From NCBI GenBank assembly GCA_030824115.1, contig JAVBYI010000020.1, forward strand, positions 1-64,000: DNA of 64,000 nucleotides. The letters run 5' to 3'. Below are positions 26,938 to 35,920 of this stretch, in pieces. The first letter of the stretch is position 1, and each line of letters opens with the position of its first letter. The translations under genes and the position numbers were made by a program. A model generated the notes under the pieces. The model was not told the origin of the DNA. It worked only from the letters and a program-made list of their open reading frames with translations, and did no database searches. The stretch is from Rhodocyclaceae bacterium (lineage in GTDB: Bacteria > Pseudomonadota > Gammaproteobacteria > Burkholderiales > Rhodocyclaceae).

Positions 26938-27717
26938 TTATTCGCCACGGAACGTCGGTTTGCGTTTTTCCTTGAATGCCTGCAGCCCTTCCGCATAGTC
27001 CTGGCTGTTGTAGACGATGCGGCGCAGGCCCTGGATGCGTTCGAAATCTTCCGGCGACATGGTGTGCGCACCGGCGAGGATGCGCAGTTGCTCCTTCATC
27101 ACTGATATGGATAACGGGGCATTGCCGACAATCCGTTGGGCCATGGCATGGGTGTGGTTTTCCAGTTCGCTGGCGCTCACCACATGGTTGATCACGCCCA
27201 GATCGCATAGCCGTTCGGCGGGGATCGGATCGGCGGTGAACAGCATTTCCTTTGCCAAGCGCAGGTTGGCGGCGTTGAAGAAGGTCAGCAGGCCGGTGAT
27301 GTTGTAGGGCACGCTGTGCTTGGCCGGGGTGGCGGCAAACACGGCGCCCGAGGCGGCGACGACAAGATCGCAGGCGAATACCGTTTCACAGGCGCCGCCC
27401 CAGACGCTGCCTTCGACCATGGCGATGACCGGGCCGGGGAAGGATTCGATCTCGCGAATCAGTTTACGCAGCGGATCGCGCCAGCCGAGCGGGTCAAAGC
27501 CGGCAGCGGGCAGTTCGTCGATGTCGTGGCCGGCGGACCAGACCTTGCTGCCGGGTTTGGCGCGCAGGATGACGCAGCGCACATTGGCCGCCACGAATTG
27601 GGCCATGGCGGTGGAAAATTCCTCGACCATTTGCTCGCACAGGGCATTGCGCTTGTCTTCGCGGTTCAGCGTGAGGGTGCCGATGCGGTCGGTTTGTTCA
27701 ATGAGGAGCATGGACAT
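26938..27717 (-). CDS. scpB: Crotonase-family protein, ScpB-like methylmalonyl-CoA decarboxylase
   Basis: A 259-residue enoyl-CoA hydratase/isomerase superfamily protein. Stretches such as [33 protein letters not shown] and the C-terminal [17 protein letters not shown] closely resemble E. coli ScpB (YgfG), which decarboxylates methylmalonyl-CoA to propionyl-CoA. That resemblance is from memory, so the exact reaction is uncertain, but the oxyanion-hole pattern is clear. The start is ATG 27717; an upstream in-frame start would lie in the terminator hairpin. Confidence 0.8.
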   Translation of the reverse strand: MSMLLIEQTDRIGTLTLNREDKRNALCEQMVEEFSTAMAQFVAANVRCVILRAKPGSKVWSAGHDIDELPAAGFDPLGWRDPLRKLIREIESFPGPVIAMVEGSVWGGACETVFACDLVVAASGAVFAATPAKHSVPYNITGLLTFFNAANLRLAKEMLFTADPIPAERLCDLGVINHVVSASELENHTHAMAQRIVGNAPLSISVMKEQLRILAGAHTMSPEDFERIQGLRRIVYNSQDYAEGLQAFKEKRKPTFRGE

Positions 27718-27741
27718 AGTTGGATAGGCCAGAAAATAAAA

Positions 27742-27766
27742 ACGGCACGGCAAGATGCCGTGCCGT
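27742..27766 (-). terminator. Terminator hairpin fused to a dispersed repeat
   Basis: Perfect inverted repeat ACGGCACGGC-AAGAT-GCCGTGCCGT behind the SDR gene, with an A-rich left flank (AGAAAATAAAA on the plus strand), i.e. a T-rich tail for minus-strand transcripts. The right arm doubles as the first ten bases of a dispersed repeat copy. Confidence 0.85.
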
Positions 27767-27780
27767 CAGCGCCGACATTT
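27757..27780 (+). repeat. Dispersed 24-bp repeat, copy 7
   Basis: Three mismatches (GCCGTGCCGTCAGCGCCGAC then ATTT). Three bases separate it from the SDR stop codon. The change at its sixth base completes the palindrome of the overlapping terminator. Confidence 0.8.
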
Positions 27781-27783
27781 TAA

Positions 27784-28578
27784 TTACTTGGCGATGCCGT
27801 GGGGGTAACAGAGGCCGCCGGTGATTTCCAGTGTCGTGGCGTTGATCGCTTCGTTCTCGACGCAATGGCCGATCAGTTTGGCGATCTCTTCCGGCTCAAC
27901 GAGGCGACCCAGATGCACGTCGGCCAGAATCGCCTTCAGGGCGTCCTGGTTCATGCCGGTGAGCATCGGCGTGGCGGTATAGCCCGGCGCAATGCCGACG
28001 CAACGGATGTTCTTGATGCCGCGCATCATGAACTCACCGATGATGATCTTCGGCATCAGTGCATCGGCCACCTTGGTCGAGGAGTAGTTGAGCTGGCCGA
28101 CCTGACCGGCCTTGTTGACCGACGAGATGGTGACCAGGAGGCCCGGCCAGCCGCCATTGACCATCGCCTCGGCAGAATCGCGCAGGGTCAGGAAGGTGCC
28201 GGTGAGGTTGACGTCGAGCACCGGCTGCCACTTGTCGAGGCCGAGCTTGCGCGAGACCTTGCCGGTTTCCTTGTCGAGCGTCAGCATCGTGCCGTCCTTG
28301 ATGATGCCGGCGCAGGCCACGGTGATGTTCAGCTTGCCGAAGGCGGCCAGCGTGGCGTGGATGAATTTGGCCGTTTCGGCCTCGCTCGTCACGTTCGCCT
28401 GCACGCCAATGGCTTCGCCGCCCATCGCCTTGACGTCGGCGACGACGCGGTCGATGTTCTTCTGCACCATGTCGACCACCGCAACCTTGGCGCCGTTTTT
28501 GGCGAAATATTTGACGACCTGTTCGCCGATGCCGTTGCCGCCACCGGTGACGAGAACCACACTACCTTTGATTTCCAT
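27784..28578 (-). CDS. Short-chain dehydrogenase/reductase
   Basis: A 264-residue classical SDR with NAD-binding TGGGNGIGE, VVDM after the second strand, catalytic Ser in ISSVNKAG and Tyr/Lys in YSSTK. The start ATG 28578 is preceded by AAAGGAA. It is the last gene of a three-gene operon with a SCP-x-type thiolase and a 103-residue unknown, so it probably reduces or oxidises a 3-oxo/3-hydroxyacyl-CoA or a related intermediate. The actual substrate is unknown. Confidence 0.88.
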   Translation of the reverse strand: MEIKGSVVLVTGGGNGIGEQVVKYFAKNGAKVAVVDMVQKNIDRVVADVKAMGGEAIGVQANVTSEAETAKFIHATLAAFGKLNITVACAGIIKDGTMLTLDKETGKVSRKLGLDKWQPVLDVNLTGTFLTLRDSAEAMVNGGWPGLLVTISSVNKAGQVGQLNYSSTKVADALMPKIIIGEFMMRGIKNIRCVGIAPGYTATPMLTGMNQDALKAILADVHLGRLVEPEEIAKLIGHCVENEAINATTLEITGGLCYPHGIAK

Positions 28579-28597
28579 GACTTGATTCCTTTCAGAG

Positions 28598-28909
28598 TTA
28601 CTGCGGGCAGGACACGCTGTCCTTGTCCCAGTAGATGAAGTTCGGGTGGGTGACATCCGGGCCGACGATCTTGAGGTCGCCGATCATCGTCGCATGCGCA
28701 ACATCCGGGCCGACGATTTTGACGCCCACCGGGTAGATCGCCTTGACCAGCGCGAGGGCGCGAACCTGTGCGTCGTTGGCGGCGACGCCCGGAAACAGGC
28801 CGGTGCCGACCACCGCATCGCCGCCGTTCGGCAGCTTGCGGACGATGTCCCAAGCCTGGCCGGAAGGCGCGACGGCGAACGTCATGTCGTTGTAGGTGAA
28901 TTGATCCAT
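28598..28909 (-). CDS. Unknown 103-residue protein with internal duplication
   Basis: Small soluble protein with no signal peptide, lying between the thiolase and SDR genes (10 and 19 bp gaps) with its own CGATCTCCTT-complement ribosome binding site. The C-terminal half contains a tandem duplication, KIVGPDVAHATMI followed by KIVGPDVTHPNFI, visible also as repeated DNA at about 28650-28680 and 28696-28726. I do not recognise the family. It has a single Cys and lacks the CxxC pattern of DUF35 thiolase partners. The operon position suggests an accessory subunit of the thiolase. Confidence 0.75.
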   Translation of the reverse strand: MDQFTYNDMTFAVAPSGQAWDIVRKLPNGGDAVVGTGLFPGVAANDAQVRALALVKAIYPVGVKIVGPDVAHATMIGDLKIVGPDVTHPNFIYWDKDSVSCPQ

Positions 28910-28919
28910 GACGATCTCC

Positions 28920-30161
28920 TTAGAGTTTGCGCAGCACCGTCACGCAGTTGGTCACGGCCGAACCGCCGACGTTGAAGGCGACGGCGATGTCCGCTTTCTT
29001 TGCGGCAACGCCAATCGGTTCGCCGATCAACTGCTTGTGCAGCAGCACGTGCATCGAAGCGCCGGTGGCACCGACCGGATGGCCCTTCGACTTGAGACCA
29101 CCGGAGAGGTTGACGGCGATCTTGTCGTCGCGCGTGAAGCGACCGTCGAGATACTCGTGACCAGCGCGGCCGTCGGCGGCGAAGCCGAGTGCTTCGGTCG
29201 ACAGGATCTGGTTGATGGTGAAGCAGTCATGCACTTCGCACAGATCGACGTCGCTGGCCTTGATGCCGGCTTCCTTGTAGGCCTTGGCGGCGGCGTCCTT
29301 GCCACCCATCAACTCGTACATGTTGGGGCGCACGTTTTCGGCCAGACGCTCGACCGAATGGCCGATGCCGGCGATTTCGGAAGCGCGCGCCTTGTTGCTG
29401 ACGTTGCTGGTGGCGGTGATGACCATGGCCGCCGCGCCGTCGGAAACCAGTGAGCAGTCATGCAGGCGCAGCGGGGCGGCGATCATCATGTTCTTGCACT
29501 TGCCTCGGGCGTCGAGTTCATTCAGTGCCATGATTTCGGCGACGGACTGCGGGCCGCTGCGGTTGTGGGCCAGCGGATTCTCGGCACCATTCTTGTAGCA
29601 CAGCGCGCCGGCTGTCCACAGCATTTTCTCCAGGTCTTCGTTGCTGATCTTGTATTGCGCCTGATAGCCCTTGGCGTATTGGGCGAACAGCATCGGGAAC
29701 GACCAGCCCAGTGCGCCTTCGGTCGGCCAGTGCGAGCAGCAGGCCAGCACATGGGTCATCTGCGGCGTGGGCAGCAGGTTCATCTTCTCGACGCCGATCA
29801 CCAGCACGTTTTTGGCGCGGCCGGCCTCGACGGCGTAGATCGCGTCGTACAGCGCGACGGACGAGGAGGCGCAGGCACATTCGGTGCGCGTCATCGGCTT
29901 GAAGCGCAGCGCCGGGTCGATTTCGGCGGCGAGCGGGGCGACGTGTTCCTGATTTATGAAGGACCCTGGCGAACACGAGCCGACATAGATGGCGTCGATA
30001 TCCTTGGCTTCCAGGCCGGCATCGGCGATGGCGCCGCGGCCGGCTTCGATCAGCAGGTCGTAATAGGTTTTGGTATCGGTGACGAGGCCGGTGGCCTTGT
30101 CTTTCTTGACGAAGGCGCCAAACGCAGTGTTGTAGGCGCCAATGATGCTGGCTTTACTCAT
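28920..30161 (-). CDS. SCP-x-type thiolase
   Basis: A 413-residue thiolase-superfamily protein. The nucleophilic Cys lies in ECACASSSVAL, with HDCF and GLKSKGHPVGATGAS in the C-terminal half. The late Cys-x-Gly of biosynthetic thiolases is replaced by NVGGSAVTN, as in SCP-x/SCP2-type thiolases, several of which need a small partner protein. ATG 30161 fits GGGAG at eight bases better than the GTG nine bases upstream. It heads the operon thiolase-103-aa protein-SDR, downstream of a palindromic operator candidate. Confidence 0.87.
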   Translation of the reverse strand: MSKASIIGAYNTAFGAFVKKDKATGLVTDTKTYYDLLIEAGRGAIADAGLEAKDIDAIYVGSCSPGSFINQEHVAPLAAEIDPALRFKPMTRTECACASSSVALYDAIYAVEAGRAKNVLVIGVEKMNLLPTPQMTHVLACCSHWPTEGALGWSFPMLFAQYAKGYQAQYKISNEDLEKMLWTAGALCYKNGAENPLAHNRSGPQSVAEIMALNELDARGKCKNMMIAAPLRLHDCSLVSDGAAAMVITATSNVSNKARASEIAGIGHSVERLAENVRPNMYELMGGKDAAAKAYKEAGIKASDVDLCEVHDCFTINQILSTEALGFAADGRAGHEYLDGRFTRDDKIAVNLSGGLKSKGHPVGATGASMHVLLHKQLIGEPIGVAAKKADIAVAFNVGGSAVTNCVTVLRKL

Positions 30162-30220
30162 GTAATGCACTCCCTATTTTGGTGACTGAGCTTGCGCGGA
30201 AAAATGCCGGCAAGTAGTGC

Positions 30221-30240
30221 TTATGGTGCACTGCACATAA
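30221..30240. promoter_or_regulatory. Palindromic operator candidate upstream of the thiolase operon
   Basis: TTATGGTGCACTGCACATAA is an almost perfect inverted repeat (TTATG/TGCA around a central C). It lies 60 bp before the thiolase start and 97 bp before the opposite c-di-GMP gene. The TGCA-N-TGCA core resembles sites of dimeric repressors such as PhaR- or GntR-type proteins. The regulator is not in the window. Confidence 0.5.
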
Positions 30241-30267
30241 TACGGGATGATGACGGTTAGTGTGCGT

Positions 30268-30291
30268 GCCGTCTTGCCAGCGCCGACTTTT
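30268..30291 (+). repeat. Dispersed 24-bp repeat, copy 8
   Basis: Two mismatches (GCCGTCTTGCC at the left end), in the divergent gap between the thiolase operon and the EAL-CBS-GGDEF gene. It is the last copy in plus orientation. Confidence 0.88.
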
Positions 30292-30336
30292 TCTTGCTTG
30301 GTTATTCATCAGGCTGCAATATTAGCCACCGACAAT

Positions 30337-32163
30337 ATGGCAATGCACAAAGGAAAAACCGCGCAAGCCATCCCATCCGGTTGCGATAGTTGCCAGCAGG
30401 AGCTGGATGAACTGCTGGCAGCGACCGCACGCGGTAAACATTCTGATGGCGGGCTGATGGCGCGTTTTCGCCCGGTGGCCAATCTGGAGGCGGGCGGCAT
30501 CTTTGGTCATCTGGCCAGTATTCACTGCCCGCCGGAGCGATTTCTGAATTCCGCCGCGCGGCTATTGCGTGTGGCACGCCGCCAAGAGCGTCTGGAGGAG
30601 TTCTATCGACTGTATTTCCGGCTGGTACTCGATCAGTTTGTCCTCAATCAGGGGGAGGGGTGCTTGCTCCTGCCGCTGGGGGAGGGACCGGCCATCCTCG
30701 GGGCGGCATGCACAGAAATGCTTGCCCAGGCGCTGCACAAGTCGACGCTGCCGGCCGATCAGTTGGTCACGATCCATGCCAGCTTGGGCGGGCTGACGGG
30801 CGTGGCTCAGGAAAATGTGATCGGCGTGGTGACGGCGATGCGTGGCATGGGCGTGCGGGTGGCGGCTGGAACCCTGCACTGCCCACGTTCTGAGGGCCTG
30901 CTGTGGGCGGAGCAGGCGCCCGAATTTGTCATGATCGAAGAGGGGGTGCTGGATGTTTTCGAACCCAACATCCTGCAAGTCAGTCGCTTGGGCGAGTTGA
31001 TTCGTCAGCAGGCCGCAGCCGGACGGCGGATCGTCGCCACCGAAGTGGATTCGCTGGTGCTGCTGAAGGTCTTGCAGGGCATTGGTGTGAGCCTGGTGAG
31101 TGGTCATTTCATCGGCAAGCCGGTGGCGGTACCGACCCGGACGATTTCGGCGGCTGCCCACAAGTTCATCGCCGAAAAGGTGTCCGGCCATACGGAGCAC
31201 GCACCCCAGGGCGGGCACATTCTCGAAAAAATGCTGCAAGGTGTGCCACCGGTTGCGCCCGATGTGATGGCCGATGAGGTGTTCAATATCTTCGAGCGCA
31301 ATCCGGATTTGCGTGCCATCGCCGTGGTCAAGCAGGAAACACCGATCGGATTGATTTCTCGCTATGACATGATCGACAACATGGCGCGGCCCTACCGGCA
31401 TGAGTTGTACGGCCGCAAGCCCTGCACGCGCTTTATGGATGAGGGGCCTCTGATTGTTGAAATGCGGCTGCCGTTGTCGGAATTGTCGGAAGTTATGGTG
31501 CGTGCCCATCCGCGTCACCTGATCGGCGGCTTCATCATCACTGATGGCGGCCACTACCTGGGCATTGGCTCGGTGCAGGATCTGGTGCGCGAAGTGACAG
31601 CAATGCAGATGGAGGCGGCGAAGTATGCCAATCCGCTCAGCCAGTTGCCGGGCAACGTGCCGATCAACCAGCATATCGACAATCTGCTGGCGGCGCGTGA
31701 GCCATTTATCATCGCTTACTGCGATCTCGATCATTTCAAACCGTTCAACGATGTCTATGGTTATGCGCGAGGCGATGATGTCATTCGCCTGACGGCGCGT
31801 GTGCTGGCCGAAGCCTGCGACCCGGAAAAGGACTTCATTGGCCACATCGGGGGCGACGATTTCGTGCTGGTGCTGCGCAGCGAGGACTGGCAGGAGCGTT
31901 GCGAGCGGGTGTTACGTCTGTTCGGCGAGGAGATCCTCAGCTTTTTTTCGCGCAACGATATCGAGCGTGGCGGCTATGTCACCGAGAATCGCAAGGGCAA
32001 TATGGAGTTTCACGCCCTGACCTCGCTGTCGATTGGCGTGGTCGAGGCCAGTCCGGGCGTGTTCCGCTCGCATCTGGAAATCTCGGTGGTGGCTGCCGAG
32101 GTCAAGAAGAAAGCCAAGGGCATCAAGGGCAACAGCCTTTACGCCAATCGCCGCGTGTATTGA
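30337..32163 (+). CDS. EAL-CBS-GGDEF protein with degenerate active sites
   Basis: A 608-residue cytosolic protein. The N-terminal EAL fold (FRPVANLEAG; VASLGGL-like strands; ATEVDSLVLLK) has HLA in place of EAL, so phosphodiesterase activity is doubtful. A central region with two CBS-like motifs (AVVKQETPIGLISRYDM; GGFIITDGGHYLGIGS) is followed by GGDEF with GGDDF and no RxxD. It is probably a c-di-GMP- or nucleotide-sensing scaffold. ATG 30337 is chosen because longer versions would translate the dispersed repeat. The GNAT gene overlaps its stop (TGATG). Confidence 0.83.
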   Translation: MAMHKGKTAQAIPSGCDSCQQELDELLAATARGKHSDGGLMARFRPVANLEAGGIFGHLASIHCPPERFLNSAARLLRVARRQERLEEFYRLYFRLVLDQFVLNQGEGCLLLPLGEGPAILGAACTEMLAQALHKSTLPADQLVTIHASLGGLTGVAQENVIGVVTAMRGMGVRVAAGTLHCPRSEGLLWAEQAPEFVMIEEGVLDVFEPNILQVSRLGELIRQQAAAGRRIVATEVDSLVLLKVLQGIGVSLVSGHFIGKPVAVPTRTISAAAHKFIAEKVSGHTEHAPQGGHILEKMLQGVPPVAPDVMADEVFNIFERNPDLRAIAVVKQETPIGLISRYDMIDNMARPYRHELYGRKPCTRFMDEGPLIVEMRLPLSELSEVMVRAHPRHLIGGFIITDGGHYLGIGSVQDLVREVTAMQMEAAKYANPLSQLPGNVPINQHIDNLLAAREPFIIAYCDLDHFKPFNDVYGYARGDDVIRLTARVLAEACDPEKDFIGHIGGDDFVLVLRSEDWQERCERVLRLFGEEILSFFSRNDIERGGYVTENRKGNMEFHALTSLSIGVVEASPGVFRSHLEISVVAAEVKKKAKGIKGNSLYANRRVY

Positions 32164-32726
32164 TGAGCGATGAGCAGTGGCAGTGGCACACCCAGAGCGG
32201 CCAGTGGCTGACGCTGCGACCGATTGCCCCGGGGGACCGTGCGCGCTATGCGGCTTATGTTGAGGGACTGTCTTACGGCACCCGCTACTTTCGCTATGGC
32301 CATGGCAATCTGCGCCTGACCGACGCAGAACTCGATCTGGTGTGCCGGATCGACCCGGCCGAGGGGCGCCGCTATGTGGTCGTGACGGCCGAAAATAGTG
32401 AGGATGTCATCGTGGCGACGGGTGGGTATTTTCGGCATGCTGAGGGCGGATTCTGTGACATGACGATTGTCGTTGCCGATGCCTGGCAGGGTACGCACAT
32501 CGCGCATCGACTGATGACGACCCTGATCCAGTGTGCCGCCGCCGACCGTCTCAAGTGCATGGTGGCGCATGTGTTGGCGACCAACCGGAAGATGTTGCGT
32601 TTTACCCAGCGCCACGGTTTCGGGCTGCTGCCCGGGCAGCGCCAGGAAGCGATCAAGGCGCTGTGCCTGCGCCTCGATGGTGGGGTCTGTGAGTGTCACA
32701 CGTCCTGCGTTACGCCACCGCGCTAA
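32163..32726 (+). CDS. GNAT-family acetyltransferase
   Basis: A 187-residue acetyltransferase-like protein. It has the LTLRPIAPGDRA start, the acetyl-CoA-binding strand-loop DAWQGTHIAHRLMTTLI (a variant of Q/RxxGxG/A) and VLATNRKMLRFTQRHGF. The ATG overlaps the preceding stop as TGATG, so it is translationally coupled to the EAL-CBS-GGDEF gene. The substrate is unknown. The N-terminus resembles the GNAT part of protein acetyltransferases of the Pat type, but no larger domain is attached. Confidence 0.82.
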   Translation: MSDEQWQWHTQSGQWLTLRPIAPGDRARYAAYVEGLSYGTRYFRYGHGNLRLTDAELDLVCRIDPAEGRRYVVVTAENSEDVIVATGGYFRHAEGGFCDMTIVVADAWQGTHIAHRLMTTLIQCAAADRLKCMVAHVLATNRKMLRFTQRHGFGLLPGQRQEAIKALCLRLDGGVCECHTSCVTPPR

Positions 32727-32743
32727 CCCGCTCCTGATTCGGA

Positions 32744-34696
32744 TCAGGCGATGCGCAGGCCGACGATTGATTGCGTCAGGCGCTCGGCCAGTTGCTTGAG
32801 ATGGGCGGTCGAGGCGGCACTGGTTTTCAGTTCGGCATGGTTTCTGTCGGCCATTTCTGCAATGCCCTGAACGTTCTGCGCGATTTCGGTGCTGGCGCTG
32901 CGTTCATGGACGGTTGCATTGACGATATCGGCCACATGATGGGCGCTGGCGTCCACTGCCTGACGCAGTTCGACGAGCGCCTGCGCCAGCTCCTTGATCA
33001 TTTGTGCGCTTTGGCCGATGTCCTGGCCGCTGCTGTCCATGCTCAGCACGACATCATGAATATCTCCCTGGATGCTGCGCACCATGAGATCGATCTCGCG
33101 GGTTGAGGCGCCGGTGCGGTCGGCGAGGTTGCGGACTTCATCGGCAACGACGGAAAAGCCGCGTCCCGCCTCGCCTGCTCGCGCCGCTTCAATGGCGGCG
33201 TTGAGGGCCAGCAGGTTGGTCTGGTCGGCAATTTCCTGGATGACCTGGACGATCTTGCTGATTTCGCGCGAGCGTGTTTCAAGATTGCGAATGCTGTCGA
33301 TGGCCTGATCAACCCGTTCGACAATCAGCTGCATTTCATTGATGGCCGTGCGGGCGCGCTCCTCTTCCTGGCTGGCCGCAGCGGCTGCCTGGCGTGTGAT
33401 GCTGGCGGTTGCCACGGCATGCTCTGCGACCTCGCCGATGCTGACGGTCAGTTCCTCGATGGCCGCGGCGACGCGTTCCGAGGCGGCACTTTGCTGCTCC
33501 GATGAGCGGGTAATCATCCCGGTGCTTTCGTGCATGCCGCCGGCGGCTTGTTTGACCTCGGTGGCCGCTGCCATGGTGTCATGAATGAGATTGCTGAAGG
33601 CGTCGCCCATCCGGTTGAAGTGCTGGCCAACCTGGCCGAGTTCATCATTGGAATTGATATTGACCCGGGCGCGCAAGTCACCGTTGGCCATCGCCGTGGC
33701 GGACGCCGAGACGCTGCGCAGGCCGCGCATGATTGACATGTAGGCACTGAAAAAGCCGATCAGGATGCCGATCAGCACCATGCTGATCAGGATCAGGATG
33801 AAGTTGCGTTGTCCGGCCAGGGATTCGGCCCGGTCAGCGAACAACTGGTCGATGACCTGAGTCAGTCCTGCGGCGACTTTTAGCGCTTCCTGCGTGGCGG
33901 CTTCGCTGCGTCCGAGATAGTCGGCGGCCGGCATGTCATAGTCCGTGGTGTCGATGATCTTGATGGTCAGCGCTTCCTGAACGTTGAGAAAAGCGCTGTT
34001 GAGTTGTCCGCTGAGATTGACAAGCGTGGTCTGGTGGGCCGCATGATGCTCGGCAGCGCGCTCCAGATTTTCGATACTCCAGCTGACCAGGGGATCGTAA
34101 CTGCCGCGAATCATGGTTAGTTCGTTGCGTGACTTGGACTTGAGGCGCTGCTGCGTCAGGGCCTCTGCCCCGAGGCGAGCTGCCTTGCCCGTGTTGTCGA
34201 TCAGCGTCGGCAGCTTGCGCGTCAGAATGTCGATCAACCGATTGGCGCCCGGTTCGCCGTCCAGCGAGAGCCGACTTTTTTCATTGACCCGATCAAGGCT
34301 GCTCCTCAGTTCCCGGATCAGTCCGCTGGGATCGCCGATTTGTCCCGCCTGTTGCCGCCAGGTGGCTATCCATGTCTGCAGCGGTGCCAGTTCATCGGCT
34401 GGTCGCTGGGCAATTTCGTCCAGTGCGGCTTCGATGGTTTGCCGATGATGTTGGGGGCGCTCCGCTGTATCGGTCGTGAGCTGATGCAGGCCGGTCAGTA
34501 TCCGCAAGGCCGGTAGTTGCAGGGAGAGCGCGTCGCGCTCCAGACGCAGGGCACTTTCACGTTGATGCAGCTCATTGATGATGAGGCTGAAACTGAGCAG
34601 CAAGGGAAAACCGAACACCATTGCCGTGGCGACAAGCTTATGGCGGTAGGACAGCGATCCGACCAAGCGGACAAATGGCTCAAGCAAATGCTTCAT
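32744..34696 (-). CDS. Methyl-accepting chemotaxis protein
   Basis: A 650-residue chemoreceptor. Membrane segments lie near residues 20-42 and 300-322 around a roughly 255-residue helical periplasmic sensor that I cannot assign to a known family. A HAMP domain ([20 protein letters not shown], followed by GDLRARV) leads into the signalling hairpin with [20 protein letters not shown] and [12 protein letters not shown]. No C-terminal CheR pentapeptide is seen (it ends SIVGLRIA). It converges with the GNAT gene across a 17-bp gap. Confidence 0.92.
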   Translation of the reverse strand: MKHLLEPFVRLVGSLSYRHKLVATAMVFGFPLLLSFSLIINELHQRESALRLERDALSLQLPALRILTGLHQLTTDTAERPQHHRQTIEAALDEIAQRPADELAPLQTWIATWRQQAGQIGDPSGLIRELRSSLDRVNEKSRLSLDGEPGANRLIDILTRKLPTLIDNTGKAARLGAEALTQQRLKSKSRNELTMIRGSYDPLVSWSIENLERAAEHHAAHQTTLVNLSGQLNSAFLNVQEALTIKIIDTTDYDMPAADYLGRSEAATQEALKVAAGLTQVIDQLFADRAESLAGQRNFILILISMVLIGILIGFFSAYMSIMRGLRSVSASATAMANGDLRARVNINSNDELGQVGQHFNRMGDAFSNLIHDTMAAATEVKQAAGGMHESTGMITRSSEQQSAASERVAAAIEELTVSIGEVAEHAVATASITRQAAAAASQEEERARTAINEMQLIVERVDQAIDSIRNLETRSREISKIVQVIQEIADQTNLLALNAAIEAARAGEAGRGFSVVADEVRNLADRTGASTREIDLMVRSIQGDIHDVVLSMDSSGQDIGQSAQMIKELAQALVELRQAVDASAHHVADIVNATVHERSASTEIAQNVQGIAEMADRNHAELKTSAASTAHLKQLAERLTQSIVGLRIA

Positions 34697-34732
34697 GATG
34701 CGACGGGAGGTCGGAGGGGCAGGAAGTGGAGG

Positions 34733-35920
34733 TTAGTCTGGTAGCAGCACCAGGTAGCGCTCGTCTGGCCAGTATTGCGCCCGGAGTGCCTTGTCGCGCA
34801 AGGTGGTCTCATAGCTGTCGAGGGCGCGTTCCCAGTTCAGGTGGGCGATGCTCGCCGGTCCGGCATTGCGCCAGCGGGGATGGTCGGGCAGGTCGCGGGC
34901 GAGTGCTTCGGCGGCGGCGATGAAACCGGCATCATCGCCACGGTCGACGCGTTGGCCGTTGATGCCGTTCTTGATCAGGCTGCTGGCAGCCGCGTAGTCA
35001 AAGGCGACGACCGGCAGGCCGCTGGCAAGGGCTTCGCTGACGACATTGCCGAAGGTTTCGGTCAGGCTGGGAAACAGGAAAAGGTCGGCACTGGCGTAAT
35101 GGCGTGCCAGTTCGACATCGTGCTTGGTGCCGACGAAGCGTACCTCGGGGTGACGGCGCATCAGGGCTTCGCGGATCGGACCATCGCCAACGCAGACCAT
35201 GCGCGCCGTGGGTTGGTTTGCCCGGATGCGCTCGAAAGCCTCGATGGCCAGGCCAAGATTCTTTTCCGGTGCGATGCGGCTGACGATCATGACGACCAGA
35301 TCCTTGTCCCCCGCGCCCCATTCGCTGCGCAGGACGGAATCGCGTCGCCCCGGATTGAACAACTGGACGTCCACGCCGCGTGACAGCACGCCGACCTCGC
35401 GGAAGCCATGCTGTTGCAGTTCTGCCGCCAGCGCGGCTGTGGGCACTAGCGTCGTCGCCGTGCGGTTATGGAACCAGCGCAGATAGCGTGCGATGCTGCC
35501 CTGCAGCCAGCCGATGCCGTAGTGGCGGCTGTAGCTATGGAAATTGGTATGGAAGGTGGAGATTGCCGGAATGCCCAGCTTGCGGGCGGCATTCAGGGCG
35601 GCAAAGCCCAGCGGGCCTTCGGTGGCGATATGCACGACATCCGGTGTTTGCTGGCGCCAGTGCTGCCAGAGGCTGTCGGTTACGGGCAGGCCAAAGCGCA
35701 GCTCTGGATAGCCGGGAATCGGCAGGCCCGGCGTGAGCAACTGGCCATCGGCTTGCAGGCCGGTACGTTCATGTTTCTGGCGCGGACGCACAATCCGCAG
35801 GCGGTGGCCGCGAGCGGCCAGGCCGGTGGCCAGTTTGCCGAGCGTCATGGCGACTCCGTTGACCTCAGGCGGGTAGGTTTCGGTGACCAGGCTGATGTGC
35901 AATGGGTAGGAGGTATTCAT
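34733..35920 (-). CDS. GT4 glycosyltransferase, probable glycolipid synthase
   Basis: A 395-residue GT-B glycosyltransferase of family 4. It starts ISLVTETYPPEVNGVAMTL, has the acceptor motif HTNFHSYSRHYGIGW and the nucleotide-sugar motif FPSLTETFGNVVSEALASG. Its ATG overlaps the stop of the PlcP-like gene by four bases (ATGA). Pairs of a PlcP phosphoesterase and a GT4 enzyme (Agt) are known to replace phospholipids with glycolipids under phosphate starvation, and this looks like such a pair. The sugar donor and lipid product cannot be told. Confidence 0.83.
   Translation of the reverse strand: MNTSYPLHISLVTETYPPEVNGVAMTLGKLATGLAARGHRLRIVRPRQKHERTGLQADGQLLTPGLPIPGYPELRFGLPVTDSLWQHWRQQTPDVVHIATEGPLGFAALNAARKLGIPAISTFHTNFHSYSRHYGIGWLQGSIARYLRWFHNRTATTLVPTAALAAELQQHGFREVGVLSRGVDVQLFNPGRRDSVLRSEWGAGDKDLVVMIVSRIAPEKNLGLAIEAFERIRANQPTARMVCVGDGPIREALMRRHPEVRFVGTKHDVELARHYASADLFLFPSLTETFGNVVSEALASGLPVVAFDYAAASSLIKNGINGQRVDRGDDAGFIAAAEALARDLPDHPRWRNAGPASIAHLNWERALDSYETTLRDKALRAQYWPDERYLVLLPD

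Noticed and set aside
33854-33880. Loose repeat-like stretch (CCTGCGGCGACTTTTAGC) in the chemoreceptor gene
   Set aside because: Roughly seven or more mismatches and no shared left end; consistent with chance.
34264-34280. Partial match to the 24-bp repeat (GAGCCGACTTTTTT) in the chemoreceptor gene
   Set aside because: Only the right-hand part matches; the left ten bases do not, so it was not counted.
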